Source of the DNA: Arthrobacter caoxuetaonis
GTDB lineage: Bacteria > Actinomycetota > Actinomycetes > Actinomycetales > Micrococcaceae
Direction: 5' to 3'
NCBI RefSeq assembly: GCF_023921125.1
Contig: NZ_CP099466.1
Location: 1,798,001 to 1,862,000 of the forward strand
DNA: 64,000 nucleotides
Shown here: one piece after another, positions 29,161-39,359 of the stretch
How positions within the stretch are numbered: the stretch's first letter is position 1
How the letters are laid out: each line of letters begins with the position of its first letter
Position numbers and translations under genes: made by a program
The notes under the pieces: generated by a model
Seen by the model: only the letters and a program-made list of their open reading frames with translations
What the model was told of the DNA's origin: nothing
Databases searched by the model: none

Positions 29161-30095
29161 GCGGTGGTCCCTTCCGGGACCAGGCATGCTGCCAGCCCCT
29201 CCGTCAGTACTTCTCCGAAAACCTCGTCTGGATCCAGCCTGCGCAATTCCTCGGCCAGGCACTCGTGCAGTGTCCGCAGCGGCAGGGCAATCCGCTGCTC
29301 GGGCTGTCCGGGCTGCATCAGGTGGGCCATGCTGCCGCCCTCGGGACGGTAAAGCTCAATCGCACCCGCTTCGCGTTCCATCCGGACACGCCGGATGCCG
29401 GCACCGGCGGGGTCTTCAATGATCTTCACGGGAACCTTAAGGGCGTGCTTGAGCCAGGCGGCCAGCAGGAAGGTGCTTGCTGAGTCCGACGCACCCTCGA
29501 CAGTGACGGACTGAAGGCCGCCGGCACCGTTCTGTTCCAGGACCGCCGCCAGCTGGATACGCCAGTGGGTGAGCCGGGTCCAGCTGAGGTCGGTGTCCCC
29601 GTCCGCGTAGGTCCGGCTGAGGTCCAGCAGTGACTGCTTGGGATCCGGCTCATTGGCAGCATCGGTGATGCGCCGGTGTGCGATCCGGCCCAGGGGAGTG
29701 GACGCCGCCGAACGCGGAAGGCCATGGGGCCACCAGACGACGATTGGCGCGTCGGGCAGCAGCAGGGCCGAGACCAGCGACTCGCTCTCGGCCGCGAGCT
29801 CACCGTACCCGTAGAGCAGGATGACTTCGGAGGCACCGGCATCTCCGCCGACCCGAATCTGCGCGTCCAGCCGCGAGGGCTCATCGGCAGAACCGGCGAC
29901 CAGCACGATCACGCGGCACGGGTGCTCCCGGCTGGCGGTATTGGCGGCTTCAATCGCTTCTTCGACGAAGTCCGGCGCGGTGACTACGACCAGCGTGAGG
30001 ACTCGGCCCAGGGCGACAACGCCGCCCTTTTCCCGCATGGCGACGATTTTCTTGGACACCTTGGAGGTTGTGGTGTCAGGCAGTTCAACAATCAC
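29157..30095 (-). CDS. opcA: Glucose-6-phosphate dehydrogenase assembly protein OpcA
   Basis: OpcA is needed for active glucose-6-phosphate dehydrogenase in cyanobacteria and actinobacteria, probably by aiding its oligomerization and redox control. The 312 residues match family length and begin MIVELPDTTTSKVSKKI. The central WWPHGLPRSAASTPLG and LDLSRTYADGDTDLSWTRLTHWR are typical. It overlaps zwf at the 5' side and pgl at the 3' side by four bases each, so all three are probably translated together in matched amounts. Confidence 0.95.
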   Translation of the reverse strand: MIVELPDTTTSKVSKKIVAMREKGGVVALGRVLTLVVVTAPDFVEEAIEAANTASREHPCRVIVLVAGSADEPSRLDAQIRVGGDAGASEVILLYGYGELAAESESLVSALLLPDAPIVVWWPHGLPRSAASTPLGRIAHRRITDAANEPDPKQSLLDLSRTYADGDTDLSWTRLTHWRIQLAAVLEQNGAGGLQSVTVEGASDSASTFLLAAWLKHALKVPVKIIEDPAGAGIRRVRMEREAGAIELYRPEGGSMAHLMQPGQPEQRIALPLRTLHECLAEELRRLDPDEVFGEVLTEGLAACLVPEGTTA

Positions 30096-31636
30096 GGCCT
30101 TCTCCAGGTCCTTCCGTCGCGTGCGAGCAGTTCGTTCGCAGAAGCCGGTCCCCAGCTTCCAGGGGCGTATGGTTCAGGCTGTTCATCCAGCGATGCCCAG
30201 TACTCCTCGAAGGGATCAACAATCTTCCAGGAGAGCTCAACCTCCTGGTGCCGCGGAAAAAGCGGGGGTTCGCCAAGGAGGACATCCAGGATGAGCCTTT
30301 CGTAGGCCTCCGGACTGGATTCCGTAAAGGAGTGTCCGTAGCCGAAGTCCATGGACACGTCCCGGACTTCCATCTGGGTCCCGGGAACCTTCGAGCCGAA
30401 CCGGATGGTCGCGCCCTCGTCCGGTTGTACCCGGATCACGACGGCGTTCTGCCCGAAATCGTCTTCGGCATGGTCCCGGAAGAGCAGGTTGGGGGCCCGT
30501 TTGAAGACGACGGCGATCTCTGTCACCCGCCGTCCGAGCCGCTTTCCGGCGCGCAGGTAGAACGGAACTCCTGCCCAGCGGCGGGTATTGATGTCCAGCC
30601 GCACAGCGGCGAACGTCTCCGTCTTCGACTCCGGGTTGAAGCCCTCTTCCTCCAGGAAGCCGGTGACTTTCTCACCGCCCTGCCAGCCGCCGGTGTACTG
30701 CCCGCGGGCAGAGTGGCGGGAGAGGTCCTTCGGCAGCCGGACCGCGGCGAGCACCTTTTCCTTTTCGGCCCTGAGGTGGGCCGCATCGAAGGAAATCGGT
30801 TCTTCCATCGCGGTGAGCGCCAGCAGCTGCAGGAGGTGGTTCTGAATGACGTCGCGGGCGGCCCCTACGCCGTCGTAGTAACCTGCACGTCCTCCGATGC
30901 CGATGTCCTCGGCCATGGTGATCTGCACGTGGTCAACAAAGTTGGCGTTCCAGATCGGCTCGAAAAGCTGGTTGGCGAAACGCAGCGCGAGGATATTCTG
31001 GACCGTTTCCTTGCCGAGGTAGTGGTCGATCCGGAAGACAGAGTCAGCGGGGAAGACTGACTCCACGACCTCGTTCAGGTCCCTTGCCGACTGCAGGTCA
31101 TGGCCAAAGGGCTTTTCAATGACCACCCGCCGCCAGCGTCCGTCCGTCGACTCGGCCAGGCCGTGGCTGGAGAGCTGCTGGCAGACCTGTTCGAAGCTCT
31201 TCGGCGGCACGGAGAGATAGAACGCCACATTGCCGCGTGTCCCGCGCTGCTCATCGAGTTCCTGCAGGGTGGTGCGCAGCGTGTCGAAGGCCTCGTGATC
31301 GTCGAAGCCGCCCTGCACGAACCGGATGCCTTCGGCCAGCTGTTTCCACACGTTGTCACTGAACGCGGTCCGGGAGCGGTCCTGGACCGATTCCTTAACG
31401 TAGGCGGCGAAGTCCTCGTCGCTCCAATCCCGCCGGCCAAAGCCTACAAGCGAGAAGCTCGGCGGCAGCAGCCCGCGGTTGGCGAGGTCATAGACAGCGG
31501 GAATGAGTTTCTTGCGGGCAAGGTCGCCGGTGACGCCGAAGATCACCAGCGATGAAGGACCCGCGATGCGGCTGAGGCGCCGGTCGCGCGGGTCCCGCAA
31601 CGGGCTGGGGGAGCCGTTGTCGTGCTCTGGGGACAT
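30092..31636 (-). CDS. zwf: Glucose-6-phosphate 1-dehydrogenase
   Basis: Catalyses the first step of the oxidative pentose-phosphate pathway, making NADPH; 514 residues. The nucleotide loop is FGVTGDLARKKLIPA near 35-49. The active-site block RIDHYLGKETVQN carries the catalytic His and substrate Lys. VIEKPFGHD is also present. The N-terminal 28 residues are Arg/Asp/Pro-rich. It starts three bases after the pgi stop and overlaps opcA by four. Confidence 0.98.
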   Translation of the reverse strand: MSPEHDNGSPSPLRDPRDRRLSRIAGPSSLVIFGVTGDLARKKLIPAVYDLANRGLLPPSFSLVGFGRRDWSDEDFAAYVKESVQDRSRTAFSDNVWKQLAEGIRFVQGGFDDHEAFDTLRTTLQELDEQRGTRGNVAFYLSVPPKSFEQVCQQLSSHGLAESTDGRWRRVVIEKPFGHDLQSARDLNEVVESVFPADSVFRIDHYLGKETVQNILALRFANQLFEPIWNANFVDHVQITMAEDIGIGGRAGYYDGVGAARDVIQNHLLQLLALTAMEEPISFDAAHLRAEKEKVLAAVRLPKDLSRHSARGQYTGGWQGGEKVTGFLEEEGFNPESKTETFAAVRLDINTRRWAGVPFYLRAGKRLGRRVTEIAVVFKRAPNLLFRDHAEDDFGQNAVVIRVQPDEGATIRFGSKVPGTQMEVRDVSMDFGYGHSFTESSPEAYERLILDVLLGEPPLFPRHQEVELSWKIVDPFEEYWASLDEQPEPYAPGSWGPASANELLARDGRTWRRP

Positions 31637-31639
31637 CAG

Positions 31640-33256
31640 TTAATTACCGTCCAGATCCTTGATGGTGTCAGCGAGCTGCTCAGATCCCGCAGCCCGGTTC
31701 AGCAGGTTCAGCCTCAGGACCGGGCGGCCCTTGTCGGCGAGGACCTGGGCATCTCCGGCTGCCTGGGCCGCAATCAGGTCGCCGAAGCTGAATGGACGCC
31801 CCGGGATCGCGACGTCGGTTGCGGGTGCCCCGGTGATTTGCAGGTAGACGCCCTGCGCCGGACCGCCCTTGTGGAACTGCCCGGTGGAGTGCAGGAACCG
31901 CGGACCCCAGCCGAACGTCACGGGACGCCCGGTGATTCCGGCCAGTTCCGGGCGCAGCCGCTCGAGATCCGACTGGGCGCTGCGGTCCAGGTAGGCCTGG
32001 ACACTCAGGTAGCCATCCGCGCCGAGCTGGTCCAGGAGGGCACCGAGTGCTTCCCTAAGGGTTTTCGACCCGCCAAGCAGCTGAGCATCGCCCCGGACCT
32101 CGATGTTCCCGTCGACGAACGACGGCGCCACGGGCTCCGGCTGCGCGTCCAGCAGGCCGCGTGCGGCTTTCTTGGCAGCCTCGACGTCCGGCTGGTCGAA
32201 TGGATTGATCCCCAGCAGGCGTCCGGCAACGGCCGTTGCGTACTCCCACAGCATCATCTGTGCGCCGAGGCTTCCGGAGACGACCACCTGGTTGCCCTCC
32301 GGCAGGGCTTCCGCTTCCGGAGAGGTAATCCGGACCACCAGGACATCCGGTGCGCCGGCAAGGGTTTCAGGAGCCTGCGGCTCCGCCACCACCGGCAGCA
32401 CGCCGGTGCCAAGTTTTCCGGTGGATTCGGCGATGAGCTGCTCCGCCCAGTCGGGAAATCCAACCAGTCCGGAGTCCTCGTCAACGATCACAATCTTGTT
32501 CCGCAGCGGATCGGTGCCGCCCAGAGCCGCGCCCAGGGCGAGGCCGATGTTGTCTTCCGCGTTGTCGCTGAGGATCTCCGCCGTATCTTCTGCTTCGTCG
32601 AGCAGCGTCTCAATGTCCGCGCCCGCCAGCCCTGACGGAACCAGGCCGAAAGCCGTGAGCGCAGAGTAGCGGCCGCCGACGTTCGGGTCGGCGTTGAACA
32701 CCGCACGGTAGCCTGCCTCGCGGGCAGCGGCGTCCAGCGGAGACCCGGGATCCGTCACCACGACGATCCGTGAGGCAGCATCGATTCCTGCCTGGGTGAA
32801 GGCCTCTTCAAAAACGCGGCGCTGCGAGTCTGTTTCCACGGTGGAGCCGGATTTGGAGGACACCACAATAACGGTGGAGGCGAGGTCCTGCGCCAGGGCG
32901 GCAGCCACGGAGTCGGGATCCGTGGAATCCAGCACCGTGAGGTCCACCCCGGCGGTGCCGGTGATGACCTCCGGCGCCAGCGAGGAGCCTCCCATTCCGG
33001 CGAGGACCACGCGGTTGACTCCCTCGGCTGCCAGTGCCTGGCGCAGTTCGCGAATCTGTCCCAGCAGCGGCCGGGAGCTTTCGCCCGGGTTTAGCCAGCC
33101 CAGGCGGATGGACGCTTCAGCTTCTGCATCGGGCCCCCACAGTGTGGGGTCCTGGGCGAGGAGCCGGGTGGCTACCTCGTCCCGGACCAGGCCGGGAACC
33201 TTGGCCTCCACGGCGTCACGGGCAGCTCCTGCTGCTTCAAAGGACAGAGCGGTCAT
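31640..33256 (-). CDS. pgi: Glucose-6-phosphate isomerase
   Basis: Interconverts glucose 6-phosphate and fructose 6-phosphate, linking the two facing operons; 538 residues. Two SIS-fold halves are visible: VVLAGMGGSSLAPEVI with VVSSKSGSTVETDSQ in the first, and a second sugar-phosphate domain further on. The sequence belongs to the shorter actinobacterial branch rather than the E. coli Pgi type, so the C-terminal signature is only partly recognizable. The ATG lies four bases downstream of the tal stop. Its place inside a pentose-phosphate operon supports the assignment. Confidence 0.92.
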   Translation of the reverse strand: MTALSFEAAGAARDAVEAKVPGLVRDEVATRLLAQDPTLWGPDAEAEASIRLGWLNPGESSRPLLGQIRELRQALAAEGVNRVVLAGMGGSSLAPEVITGTAGVDLTVLDSTDPDSVAAALAQDLASTVIVVSSKSGSTVETDSQRRVFEEAFTQAGIDAASRIVVVTDPGSPLDAAAREAGYRAVFNADPNVGGRYSALTAFGLVPSGLAGADIETLLDEAEDTAEILSDNAEDNIGLALGAALGGTDPLRNKIVIVDEDSGLVGFPDWAEQLIAESTGKLGTGVLPVVAEPQAPETLAGAPDVLVVRITSPEAEALPEGNQVVVSGSLGAQMMLWEYATAVAGRLLGINPFDQPDVEAAKKAARGLLDAQPEPVAPSFVDGNIEVRGDAQLLGGSKTLREALGALLDQLGADGYLSVQAYLDRSAQSDLERLRPELAGITGRPVTFGWGPRFLHSTGQFHKGGPAQGVYLQITGAPATDVAIPGRPFSFGDLIAAQAAGDAQVLADKGRPVLRLNLLNRAAGSEQLADTIKDLDGN

Positions 33257-33260
33257 GGGA

Positions 33261-34376
33261 TTAGGCCTCCTGCGCGCTGGTCAGTGCTGCGGACACGGTT
33301 TCCAGGAGCTCGCCCCAGGACACCACGAACTTCTCCAGGCCTTCAGTCTCCAAAAGGCCAACGACGTCGTTGTAATCGATGCCGGCACGGTCCAGGTCGT
33401 CCAGCACAGCGGCGGCTTCGGCGTATGTTCCGGTGACTGTGTCTCCGGTGATGACCCCGTGGTCGGCAGTAGCCTCGAGGGTTTTCTCCGGCATGGTGTT
33501 CACGACTCCCGGAGCCACGAGCTCGGTGACGTAGAGGGTGTCCGGCAGGTTCGGGTCCTTGACGCCGGTGGAGGCCCACAGCGGGCGCTGCGGCCGGGCC
33601 CCGGCAGCTGCCAGCACCTGCCAGCGCTCGGTACTGAACTGCTCTTCCCAGACCTGGTAGGCCAGGCGCGCGTTTGCCAGCCCTGCCTTGCCCTTCAGCG
33701 CCTTGGCGTCATCGGTGCCGACGGCGTCGAGCCGCTTGTCGATCTCGGCGTCGACGCGGGAAACAAAGAAGGAAGCCACGGAATGGATGGTGGAGAGATC
33801 GTGGCCGTTTTCCCGGGCCTGCTCGATCCCGGCCATGTACGCGTTGATGACCTCGCGGTAGCGCTGAAGCGAGAAGATCAGGGTGACATTGACGCTGATG
33901 CCGGCGGCAATCACAGCCGTGATGGCCGGGAGGCCTTCCGGCGTCGCCGGGATCTTGATCAGGACGTTGCTGCGGCCGACCTTGTCAAAGAGTTCCTTGG
34001 CCTCGTTGATGGTTCCCTGCGTGTCGCGGGAGAGGCGGGGGTCCACTTCGATGGACACGCGGCCGTCAACGCCGTCCGTCGCTGCGGCGACGGGAGCGAA
34101 GACGTCGCACGCCTGGAGAACGTCGTCGGTGGTGATCTCGAAGACCGCCTTGTCGACGCCGGCTCCGTTGGCCGCAAGCTGCTGGACCTGTGTCGCGTAA
34201 GACTCACCGTTGGCCAGTGCAGCCGCGAAGATGCTCGGGTTCGTGGTGACGCCCACGACGTTGCGGGAGGCGATGAGGTCCTTCAGCGATCCGGAGGTGA
34301 TCCGCTCACGTGACAGGTCATCAAGCCAGATGGAAACTCCGGCGTCGGAAAGTGCTGCTGTGGGGCTGGAAGTCAT
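33261..34376 (-). CDS. tal: Transaldolase
   Basis: Moves a three-carbon unit between sugar phosphates in the non-oxidative pentose-phosphate pathway; 371 residues, the longer actinobacterial type. [12 protein letters not shown] opens the barrel, [13 protein letters not shown] is the first signature, and [16 protein letters not shown] contains the Schiff-base Lys. [15 protein letters not shown] is the second signature. [18 protein letters not shown] follows. It starts 20 bases after the tkt stop and is followed by pgi after four bases. Confidence 0.97.
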   Translation of the reverse strand: MTSSPTAALSDAGVSIWLDDLSRERITSGSLKDLIASRNVVGVTTNPSIFAAALANGESYATQVQQLAANGAGVDKAVFEITTDDVLQACDVFAPVAAATDGVDGRVSIEVDPRLSRDTQGTINEAKELFDKVGRSNVLIKIPATPEGLPAITAVIAAGISVNVTLIFSLQRYREVINAYMAGIEQARENGHDLSTIHSVASFFVSRVDAEIDKRLDAVGTDDAKALKGKAGLANARLAYQVWEEQFSTERWQVLAAAGARPQRPLWASTGVKDPNLPDTLYVTELVAPGVVNTMPEKTLEATADHGVITGDTVTGTYAEAAAVLDDLDRAGIDYNDVVGLLETEGLEKFVVSWGELLETVSAALTSAQEA

Positions 34377-34396
34377 AGGGATACTCCTTTTTCCTT

Positions 34397-36595
34397 TTAC
34401 TTCTGGTCGCCGGTCTCGGTGGAGGCGGCGCCCGAAGGTGCGGCAGGGGTGCCGGCAGGTGCGGCGTCCTGTCCGTGGACCGCTGCGAGGGAATCCCTGG
34501 CAGCCTGGGCGACAGCATCGGCGGTAATGCCAAACTCGTTGAACAGCGTCTTGTAGTCGGCTGAGGCGCCGAAGTGTTCCAGTGAGACCATGCGTCCGTC
34601 GTCCCCGACGAACTCGCGCCAGCCCTGGGCGATCCCGGCTTCAACGGAGACGCGCGCCTTGACGGAGCGGGGGAGGACGGCTTCGCGGTAGTCAGCGTCC
34701 TGGCGGTTGAACCACTCGACGCTGGGCATGGAGACAACCCGCGCTGCGATGCCTTCTGCTGCCAGCGCTTCACGGGCAGCCACGGCGAGCTGGACCTCGG
34801 AGCCGGTGCCGATCAGTACGACGTCGGGAGTAACGGTTTCCCCGTCCCGCACCGCTTCTGCGAGGACGTAACCGCCGCGCGCTGCGCCGTTGGCCGAACC
34901 GAAGGATGCTGCGTCGGCTGCGCCGGTGCCCCGTTCCCACGTGGGGACATTCTGGCGGGTCAGGACGATGCCGGCCGGGTTTTCCGTGTTCTCCAGGATG
35001 GTGCGCCAGGCAACGGCGACCTCGTTGGCATCCGCAGGACGGACGACGTCGAGTCCCGGGATGGCGCGGAGCGATGCCAGCTGCTCAACGGGCTGGTGCG
35101 TCGGGCCGTCCTCGCCCAGGCCGATCGAGTCATGCGTCCAGACATAGATGGAGGGAACGCCCATGAGCGCGCCGAGCCGAATCGCGGGCCGCTGGTAATC
35201 GCTGAAGATCAGGAACGTGCCGGAGAAGGCGCGGGTGTTGCTGGACATCGTGATGCCGTTGACGATCGCGGCTGCGGCATGTTCGCGGATGCCGAAGTGC
35301 AGCACGCGTCCGTACGGGCCGCCGGACCATGTCCCGGTCTGCTTTGACGCGGGGATGAAGGACGGAGCGCCTTCGATTGTGGTGTTGTTCGACTCGGCGA
35401 GGTCGGCCGACCCGCCCCACAGCTCCGGGAGAACCGGGCCAATGGCACTGAGCACCTTGCCGGACGCGGCGCGGGTGGACACGTCCTTGCCTGCTTCGAA
35501 GACCGGCAGGCTGTCTTCCCAGCCCTCGGGCAGGGTTCCGGCCTGGATGCGTTCCAGGAGCTTTGCGCCCTCCGGATTGCTCTGGCGCCAGGCTGCGAAG
35601 GCGTCGTTCCAGAGGGCGTGTTCCTTCGCGCCGCGGGACACAGCCGCGCGGGAATGCTCCAGGACCTCGTCAGCAACCTCAAACGTCAGCTCGGGGTCGA
35701 AGCCCAGCGTTTCCTTCAGGGCTGCGACTTCGTCCTTGCCCAGGGCCGAACCGTGGATCTTGCCGGTGTTCTGCTTATTCGGTGCCGGCCAGCCGATGAT
35801 GGTGCGCAGCGAAATGATGGACGGCCGTCCGGTTTCGGCCTTGGCCGCAACCAGCGCGTTGTAGAGACCGTCGACGTCTTCCTTGTATTCCCCGCCCGCA
35901 GTCCAGTCCACCCGCTGGGTGTGCCAGCCGTAGGCTTCGTAGCGCGCCAGGACGTCCTCGGTGAAGGCAATGTCAGTGTCATCTTCGATGGAAATGTGGT
36001 TCTCGTCGTAGATCACAACGAGGTTCCCGAGTTCCTGGTGCCCGGCGAGGGAGGAAGCCTCGGACGTGACGCCTTCCTGGAGGTCGCCGTCGGAGGCGAT
36101 GACCCAGATAGTGTGGTCGAAGGGGCTGCTGCCAGCCGGGGCATCGGCGTCGAACATTCCACGCAGGCGGCGCTGGGCATAGGCGAAGCCGACTGCGGAC
36201 GCCAGCCCCTGGCCCAGCGGGCCGGTGGTGATTTCGACGCCGTCGGTGTGGCGGTACTCGGGGTGTCCCGGGGTCTTCGATCCCCAGGTGCGCAGCGACT
36301 TGAGGTCATCCAGTTCCAGGCCGTACCCGGAAAGGAACAGCTGGATGTAGAGGGTCAGCGACGTGTGCCCGGGGGAGAGGACAAACCGGTCACGGCCCAG
36401 CCAATGGGGATCTGCCGGATCGTGGCGCATGAGTTTCTGGAAGAGCAGATAGGCGGCGGGGGCCAGGCTCATGGCCGTCCCGGGGTGTCCGTTGCCAACC
36501 TTTTCGACGGCGTCAGCTGCCAGGACGCGGATAGTATCCACTGCCTTGCTGTCGGTCTCGGTCCAGGTCAGGTTCTGCTCTTCCAAATGTGGCAC
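34397..36595 (-). CDS. tkt: Transketolase
   Basis: The thiamine-diphosphate enzyme that moves two-carbon units in the pentose-phosphate pathway; 732 residues. [18 protein letters not shown] lies near the N-terminus, the ThDP/metal motif is [10 protein letters not shown], and the pyrimidine domain has [14 protein letters not shown] and [17 protein letters not shown]. The C-terminal tail is Ala/Pro-rich. I chose GTG 36595: the homologous sequence starts just after it, while the longer frame to 36703 is basic and unrelated. GAGAGGGG lies about nine bases upstream. It is the first gene of the minus-strand cluster. Confidence 0.97.
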   Translation of the reverse strand: MPHLEEQNLTWTETDSKAVDTIRVLAADAVEKVGNGHPGTAMSLAPAAYLLFQKLMRHDPADPHWLGRDRFVLSPGHTSLTLYIQLFLSGYGLELDDLKSLRTWGSKTPGHPEYRHTDGVEITTGPLGQGLASAVGFAYAQRRLRGMFDADAPAGSSPFDHTIWVIASDGDLQEGVTSEASSLAGHQELGNLVVIYDENHISIEDDTDIAFTEDVLARYEAYGWHTQRVDWTAGGEYKEDVDGLYNALVAAKAETGRPSIISLRTIIGWPAPNKQNTGKIHGSALGKDEVAALKETLGFDPELTFEVADEVLEHSRAAVSRGAKEHALWNDAFAAWRQSNPEGAKLLERIQAGTLPEGWEDSLPVFEAGKDVSTRAASGKVLSAIGPVLPELWGGSADLAESNNTTIEGAPSFIPASKQTGTWSGGPYGRVLHFGIREHAAAAIVNGITMSSNTRAFSGTFLIFSDYQRPAIRLGALMGVPSIYVWTHDSIGLGEDGPTHQPVEQLASLRAIPGLDVVRPADANEVAVAWRTILENTENPAGIVLTRQNVPTWERGTGAADAASFGSANGAARGGYVLAEAVRDGETVTPDVVLIGTGSEVQLAVAAREALAAEGIAARVVSMPSVEWFNRQDADYREAVLPRSVKARVSVEAGIAQGWREFVGDDGRMVSLEHFGASADYKTLFNEFGITADAVAQAARDSLAAVHGQDAAPAGTPAAPSGAASTETGDQK

Positions 36596-36984
36596 GTTTA
36601 CCGGGCCCCTCTCTGCTGCGGATGAACGGTGCCCCTGGCACCGGAAGCGGCGTCTGCCGCTCCAAACCGGATGTTGCGCTGAATCGTTGCCGGACAGCTG
36701 CACTGTTCAGCCCGGTCCGGCGGCTCAATCACTGTTGCCGGACCCGCTGGTTGCACACGCTGCGCACAGCACTTTTCAGTGCGGCGGCAATGTCCGTTCC
36801 AACCTTATCCCGAAGGCCGTGCCAATGGGCGTATCGTGTCGGGCAAACCGGTGATAGGGGCACCGTTGGTCTGCACTGCCGGGCGACGAGGGAGGAAGGG
36901 CGCTTCTGCTTCGTTTTCTACAGGGGATAGAGGTTATGATGAACTCGGACTTTTCCAGCCCAGACAGGACTAAGTGATCGTTTC
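36596..36984. other. Divergent regulatory region between tkt and ctaB
   Basis: A 389-base gene-free region. On the tkt side are two small perfect hairpins, GGTGCC-CCT-GGCACC (36628-36642) and AGCGGC-GTCT-GCCGCT (36646-36661), which would lie in the tkt leader. On the ctaB side is a good -10 box. I see no further coding sequence; short frames here look like chance. Confidence 0.7.
36935..36940 (+). promoter_or_regulatory. -10 box of ctaB
   Basis: TATGAT, one base from the TATAAT consensus, lies 44 bases before the ctaB GTG. The -35 region is T-rich (CGTTTT at 36912-36917) but weak. Confidence 0.45.
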
Positions 36985-37929
36985 GTGAGTACGCAGCATG
37001 CCCCCGCCGAGGTTCCGGTGTACGCCGGAAAAATGAGCGTGGGACGTAAGCTACGGGCCTACGTGGCGCTGACGAAGCCGCGCGTCATTGAGCTCCTGCT
37101 CGTCACGACCCTTCCCACCATGTTTTTTGCGCAGGGTGGCGTTCCGTCCGTCTGGCTGATGGTCTCGACGATGGTTGGCGGCGCACTGGCCGCGGCCAGT
37201 GCCGGTGTCTTCAACTGCTACATCGACCGGGACATGGACCGGCTCATGCGCCGGACCGAGAAGCGTCCCCTTGTGACCGGCGAGGTCAGCCCCCGTGAGG
37301 CGCTCGTCTTCGGCTGGGTGCTTGGCATCATCTCCATCGCGCTGCTCTGGTTCGGCGCCAACCCGCTCACGGGCCTGCTGGGCCTCGGTGCGATCCTGCT
37401 CTACGTCGTCTTCTACACGCTGATCCTCAAGCGCCGCACCACGCAGAACATTGTCTGGGGCGGAGCGGCCGGCTGCATGCCGGTACTGATTGCCTGGGCC
37501 GCCGTGACCAACACGGTGGAATGGCCCGCCGTCATCCTCTTCATGGTGATCTTCCTGTGGACGCCGCCGCATTACTGGCCGCTGTCCATGAAGTACGGGG
37601 AGGACTACCGCAACGCCTCCGTGCCGATGCTCGGCGCAGTGGCCGGAGCCAAGCTCGTCTCCGTGCAGGTGGTGCTCTACGCCTACGCCACGGTGGTCTG
37701 CTCCCTGCTGCTGATTCCCGTGGGCGGAGCCGGCTGGGTCTACACCGCCGGTGCCGTCCTGAGCGGCGGCTGGTTCCTGGTCGAAAGCCATCGCCTGCAT
37801 TCCCTTGCCCAGCGCGGGGACGTGACGGACAAGTCGGCCATGAAGGTCTTCCACGGCTCGATCAGCTACCTGACCATCCTCTTCCTGGCCCTGGCCATCG
37901 ATCCCTTCGTCGGCGGTCCGCTCTTCTAG
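36985..37929 (+). CDS. ctaB: Protoheme IX farnesyltransferase (heme O synthase)
   Basis: An integral membrane UbiA-fold prenyltransferase of 314 residues that adds farnesyl to heme B to make heme O, the first step to heme A for cytochrome aa3 oxidase. The first Asp-rich motif is [15 protein letters not shown] and the second region includes [10 protein letters not shown] after [10 protein letters not shown]. About eight or nine hydrophobic helices are seen. The GTG start has only a weak ribosome site; a later ATG (about codon 18) would shorten the hydrophilic N-terminus. It is divergent from tkt, as in many actinobacteria. Confidence 0.95.
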   Translation: MSTQHAPAEVPVYAGKMSVGRKLRAYVALTKPRVIELLLVTTLPTMFFAQGGVPSVWLMVSTMVGGALAAASAGVFNCYIDRDMDRLMRRTEKRPLVTGEVSPREALVFGWVLGIISIALLWFGANPLTGLLGLGAILLYVVFYTLILKRRTTQNIVWGGAAGCMPVLIAWAAVTNTVEWPAVILFMVIFLWTPPHYWPLSMKYGEDYRNASVPMLGAVAGAKLVSVQVVLYAYATVVCSLLLIPVGGAGWVYTAGAVLSGGWFLVESHRLHSLAQRGDVTDKSAMKVFHGSISYLTILFLALAIDPFVGGPLF

Positions 37930-38391
37930 CAGATTCGCCCTGCGGCCTAAGCGGCCCGCGGCACCCTGACCAGGGACCACTCCGCGCTGCTGGCCCGGGT
38001 CACTGTCGGTTTCGGCGTCACCTTCGGCGAATTGATGACCGCGCCGTCGGCGCCGCCCCGCCGTGAATCAGGAAGCCGGGGCTGAGCCTTGGAATCGGAG
38101 GTGTCCTTGCAGCGGGCCTGGCCGCAGCCCATCCGGCTCTCGCACTCGTTGGGGCAGCGACGCCCTGCTGGTGTGGATCTTTATCCCGGGGCACGGTGAT
38201 AATCGGCCCCGCCGGTAAAGGTCCTTGCCGGAGGCTTCTGGAAGTTCGTGATCTCGATGCCGGACGATGAGACAGCCGTCCGCGCATGTGCGCTGGTGAA
38301 CGCCTACCGTGCTAAGGCGGCGGACACGGCTGCACGCTAAGCCGGCGGCCTGGCTTCGGCAGCCTGCGGCAGCCTCTGCGCCGCTGCTGTC
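37930..38391. other. Unassigned 462-base intergenic region with gene-like fragments
   Basis: This gap lies between the convergent ctaB and ctaA genes. It holds short open stretches with codon use like the genes around it but no complete gene. One on the plus strand ends at TGA near 38085 and reads LLARVTVGFGVTFGELM. Another ends at TAA 38340. I could not recognize either. It may be decayed coding sequence; no strong terminator hairpin was found. Confidence 0.5.
38248..38340 (+). other. Possible small or relic reading frame (30 codons)
   Basis: GTG 38248 to TAA 38340 reads VISMPDDETAVRACALVNAY followed by a basic/Ala tail. The same frame is open back to TAA at 38200 and adds VKVLAGGFWKF, which looks protein-like. 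It may be the 3' end of a lost gene. A GGAGG at 38230-38234 is too far from the GTG for a convincing start. The function is unknown. Confidence 0.2.
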
Positions 38392-39354
38392 CTATGCCTT
38401 GGGACTCTGTTCCGGAACCTTTCGGGAGAACCCGGTGTAGAACACCTGTGCAGCAGCAGCCGTCATCAGCGAAGCCCCCAGCATGTGCAGTGCCACCAGG
38501 GCGATTGGCAGCGCCAGGAAGTGCTGCGCGTAGCCAATAACGGCCTGGGCCAGCACGACGGCGGTGAAGAGCAGCAGGGAGCGCTTGAACCGGACATCCA
38601 CGGTACGCCGGTAGACCAGGTACAACGCGACAATAAGCGTGAAGACCAGCAGGTAGACGGGAACGACGTGGATCCGGGTCATCAGGTCCGGGTCCAGGTT
38701 GTTGCGGGCTGCGCCATGGTCTCCGGCATGCGGGCCGGCGCCGGTGACGATCACGCCCAGGACTACGGTAATGGCTGACAGCACCGCAATAGCCCAGACC
38801 ACGGGACGCAGGGTCCGTCCGGCCAGCGGCTCGTGCCTCTCTGCGAGCTGGCCGGGGCTCAGCCAGGCCCGGTTCACCAGGACAACCGCCACGGCGATGA
38901 TGATCATCGACACGATGAAGTGCAGGCCCACAACCCACGGATTCAGGCCGGTCCAGACCGTGATGCCTCCGATAAACGCCTGCGCCGGGATGCCGGCCAG
39001 GGCGGCAACCGAGAGCCGCATCAGGTCAGGGCGCGCAGAACGGCCCTTCCAGACTGACGCCAGCATGCCGAACGCAATGGCGGTGAGCACGAACGTCAGC
39101 AGCCGGTTGCCGAACTCGATCACCCCGTGGATGCCCATCTCCGGCGTCGCGACCAGTGAATCGGCAGTGCAGAGGGGCCATTCCGGGCAGCCCAGCCCCG
39201 AAGCGGTCAGCCTGACGGCACCGCCGGTAACGACGATGCCGATGTTGGCCACCAGGGTGGCGACCGCCAGGGAACGGACCAGTCGGCTCGTCGCAGGCCC
39301 GGCAGCCGGTTCGGCAGCACGCGCAGCGGACGTGGGGGCGGGGGTATTCGGCAC
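38392..39354 (-). CDS. ctaA: Heme A synthase (COX15/CtaA family)
   Basis: A membrane enzyme that oxidizes heme O to heme A; 320 residues. Eight helices in two four-helix bundles are visible. Heme-ligand His residues lie in IHGVIEFGNR, LHFIVSM, RIHVVPVYLL and ALHMLGASL. The first outer loop has a Cys pair (GCPEWPLC). An Ala-rich hydrophilic N-terminus precedes helix one. I favour GTG 39354: GGAG lies nine bases upstream and the start falls just after the ABC permease stop. ATG 39369 is in frame but has no Shine-Dalgarno. It forms an operon with the two ABC genes upstream. Confidence 0.94.
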   Translation of the reverse strand: MPNTPAPTSAARAAEPAAGPATSRLVRSLAVATLVANIGIVVTGGAVRLTASGLGCPEWPLCTADSLVATPEMGIHGVIEFGNRLLTFVLTAIAFGMLASVWKGRSARPDLMRLSVAALAGIPAQAFIGGITVWTGLNPWVVGLHFIVSMIIIAVAVVLVNRAWLSPGQLAERHEPLAGRTLRPVVWAIAVLSAITVVLGVIVTGAGPHAGDHGAARNNLDPDLMTRIHVVPVYLLVFTLIVALYLVYRRTVDVRFKRSLLLFTAVVLAQAVIGYAQHFLALPIALVALHMLGASLMTAAAAQVFYTGFSRKVPEQSPKA

Positions 39355-39359
39355 GGGTA

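Noticed and set aside
36629..36973. Short frames between tkt and ctaB
   Set aside because: All are Arg/Cys-rich, overlap each other, lack ribosome sites and fall in a region with promoter and hairpin signals.
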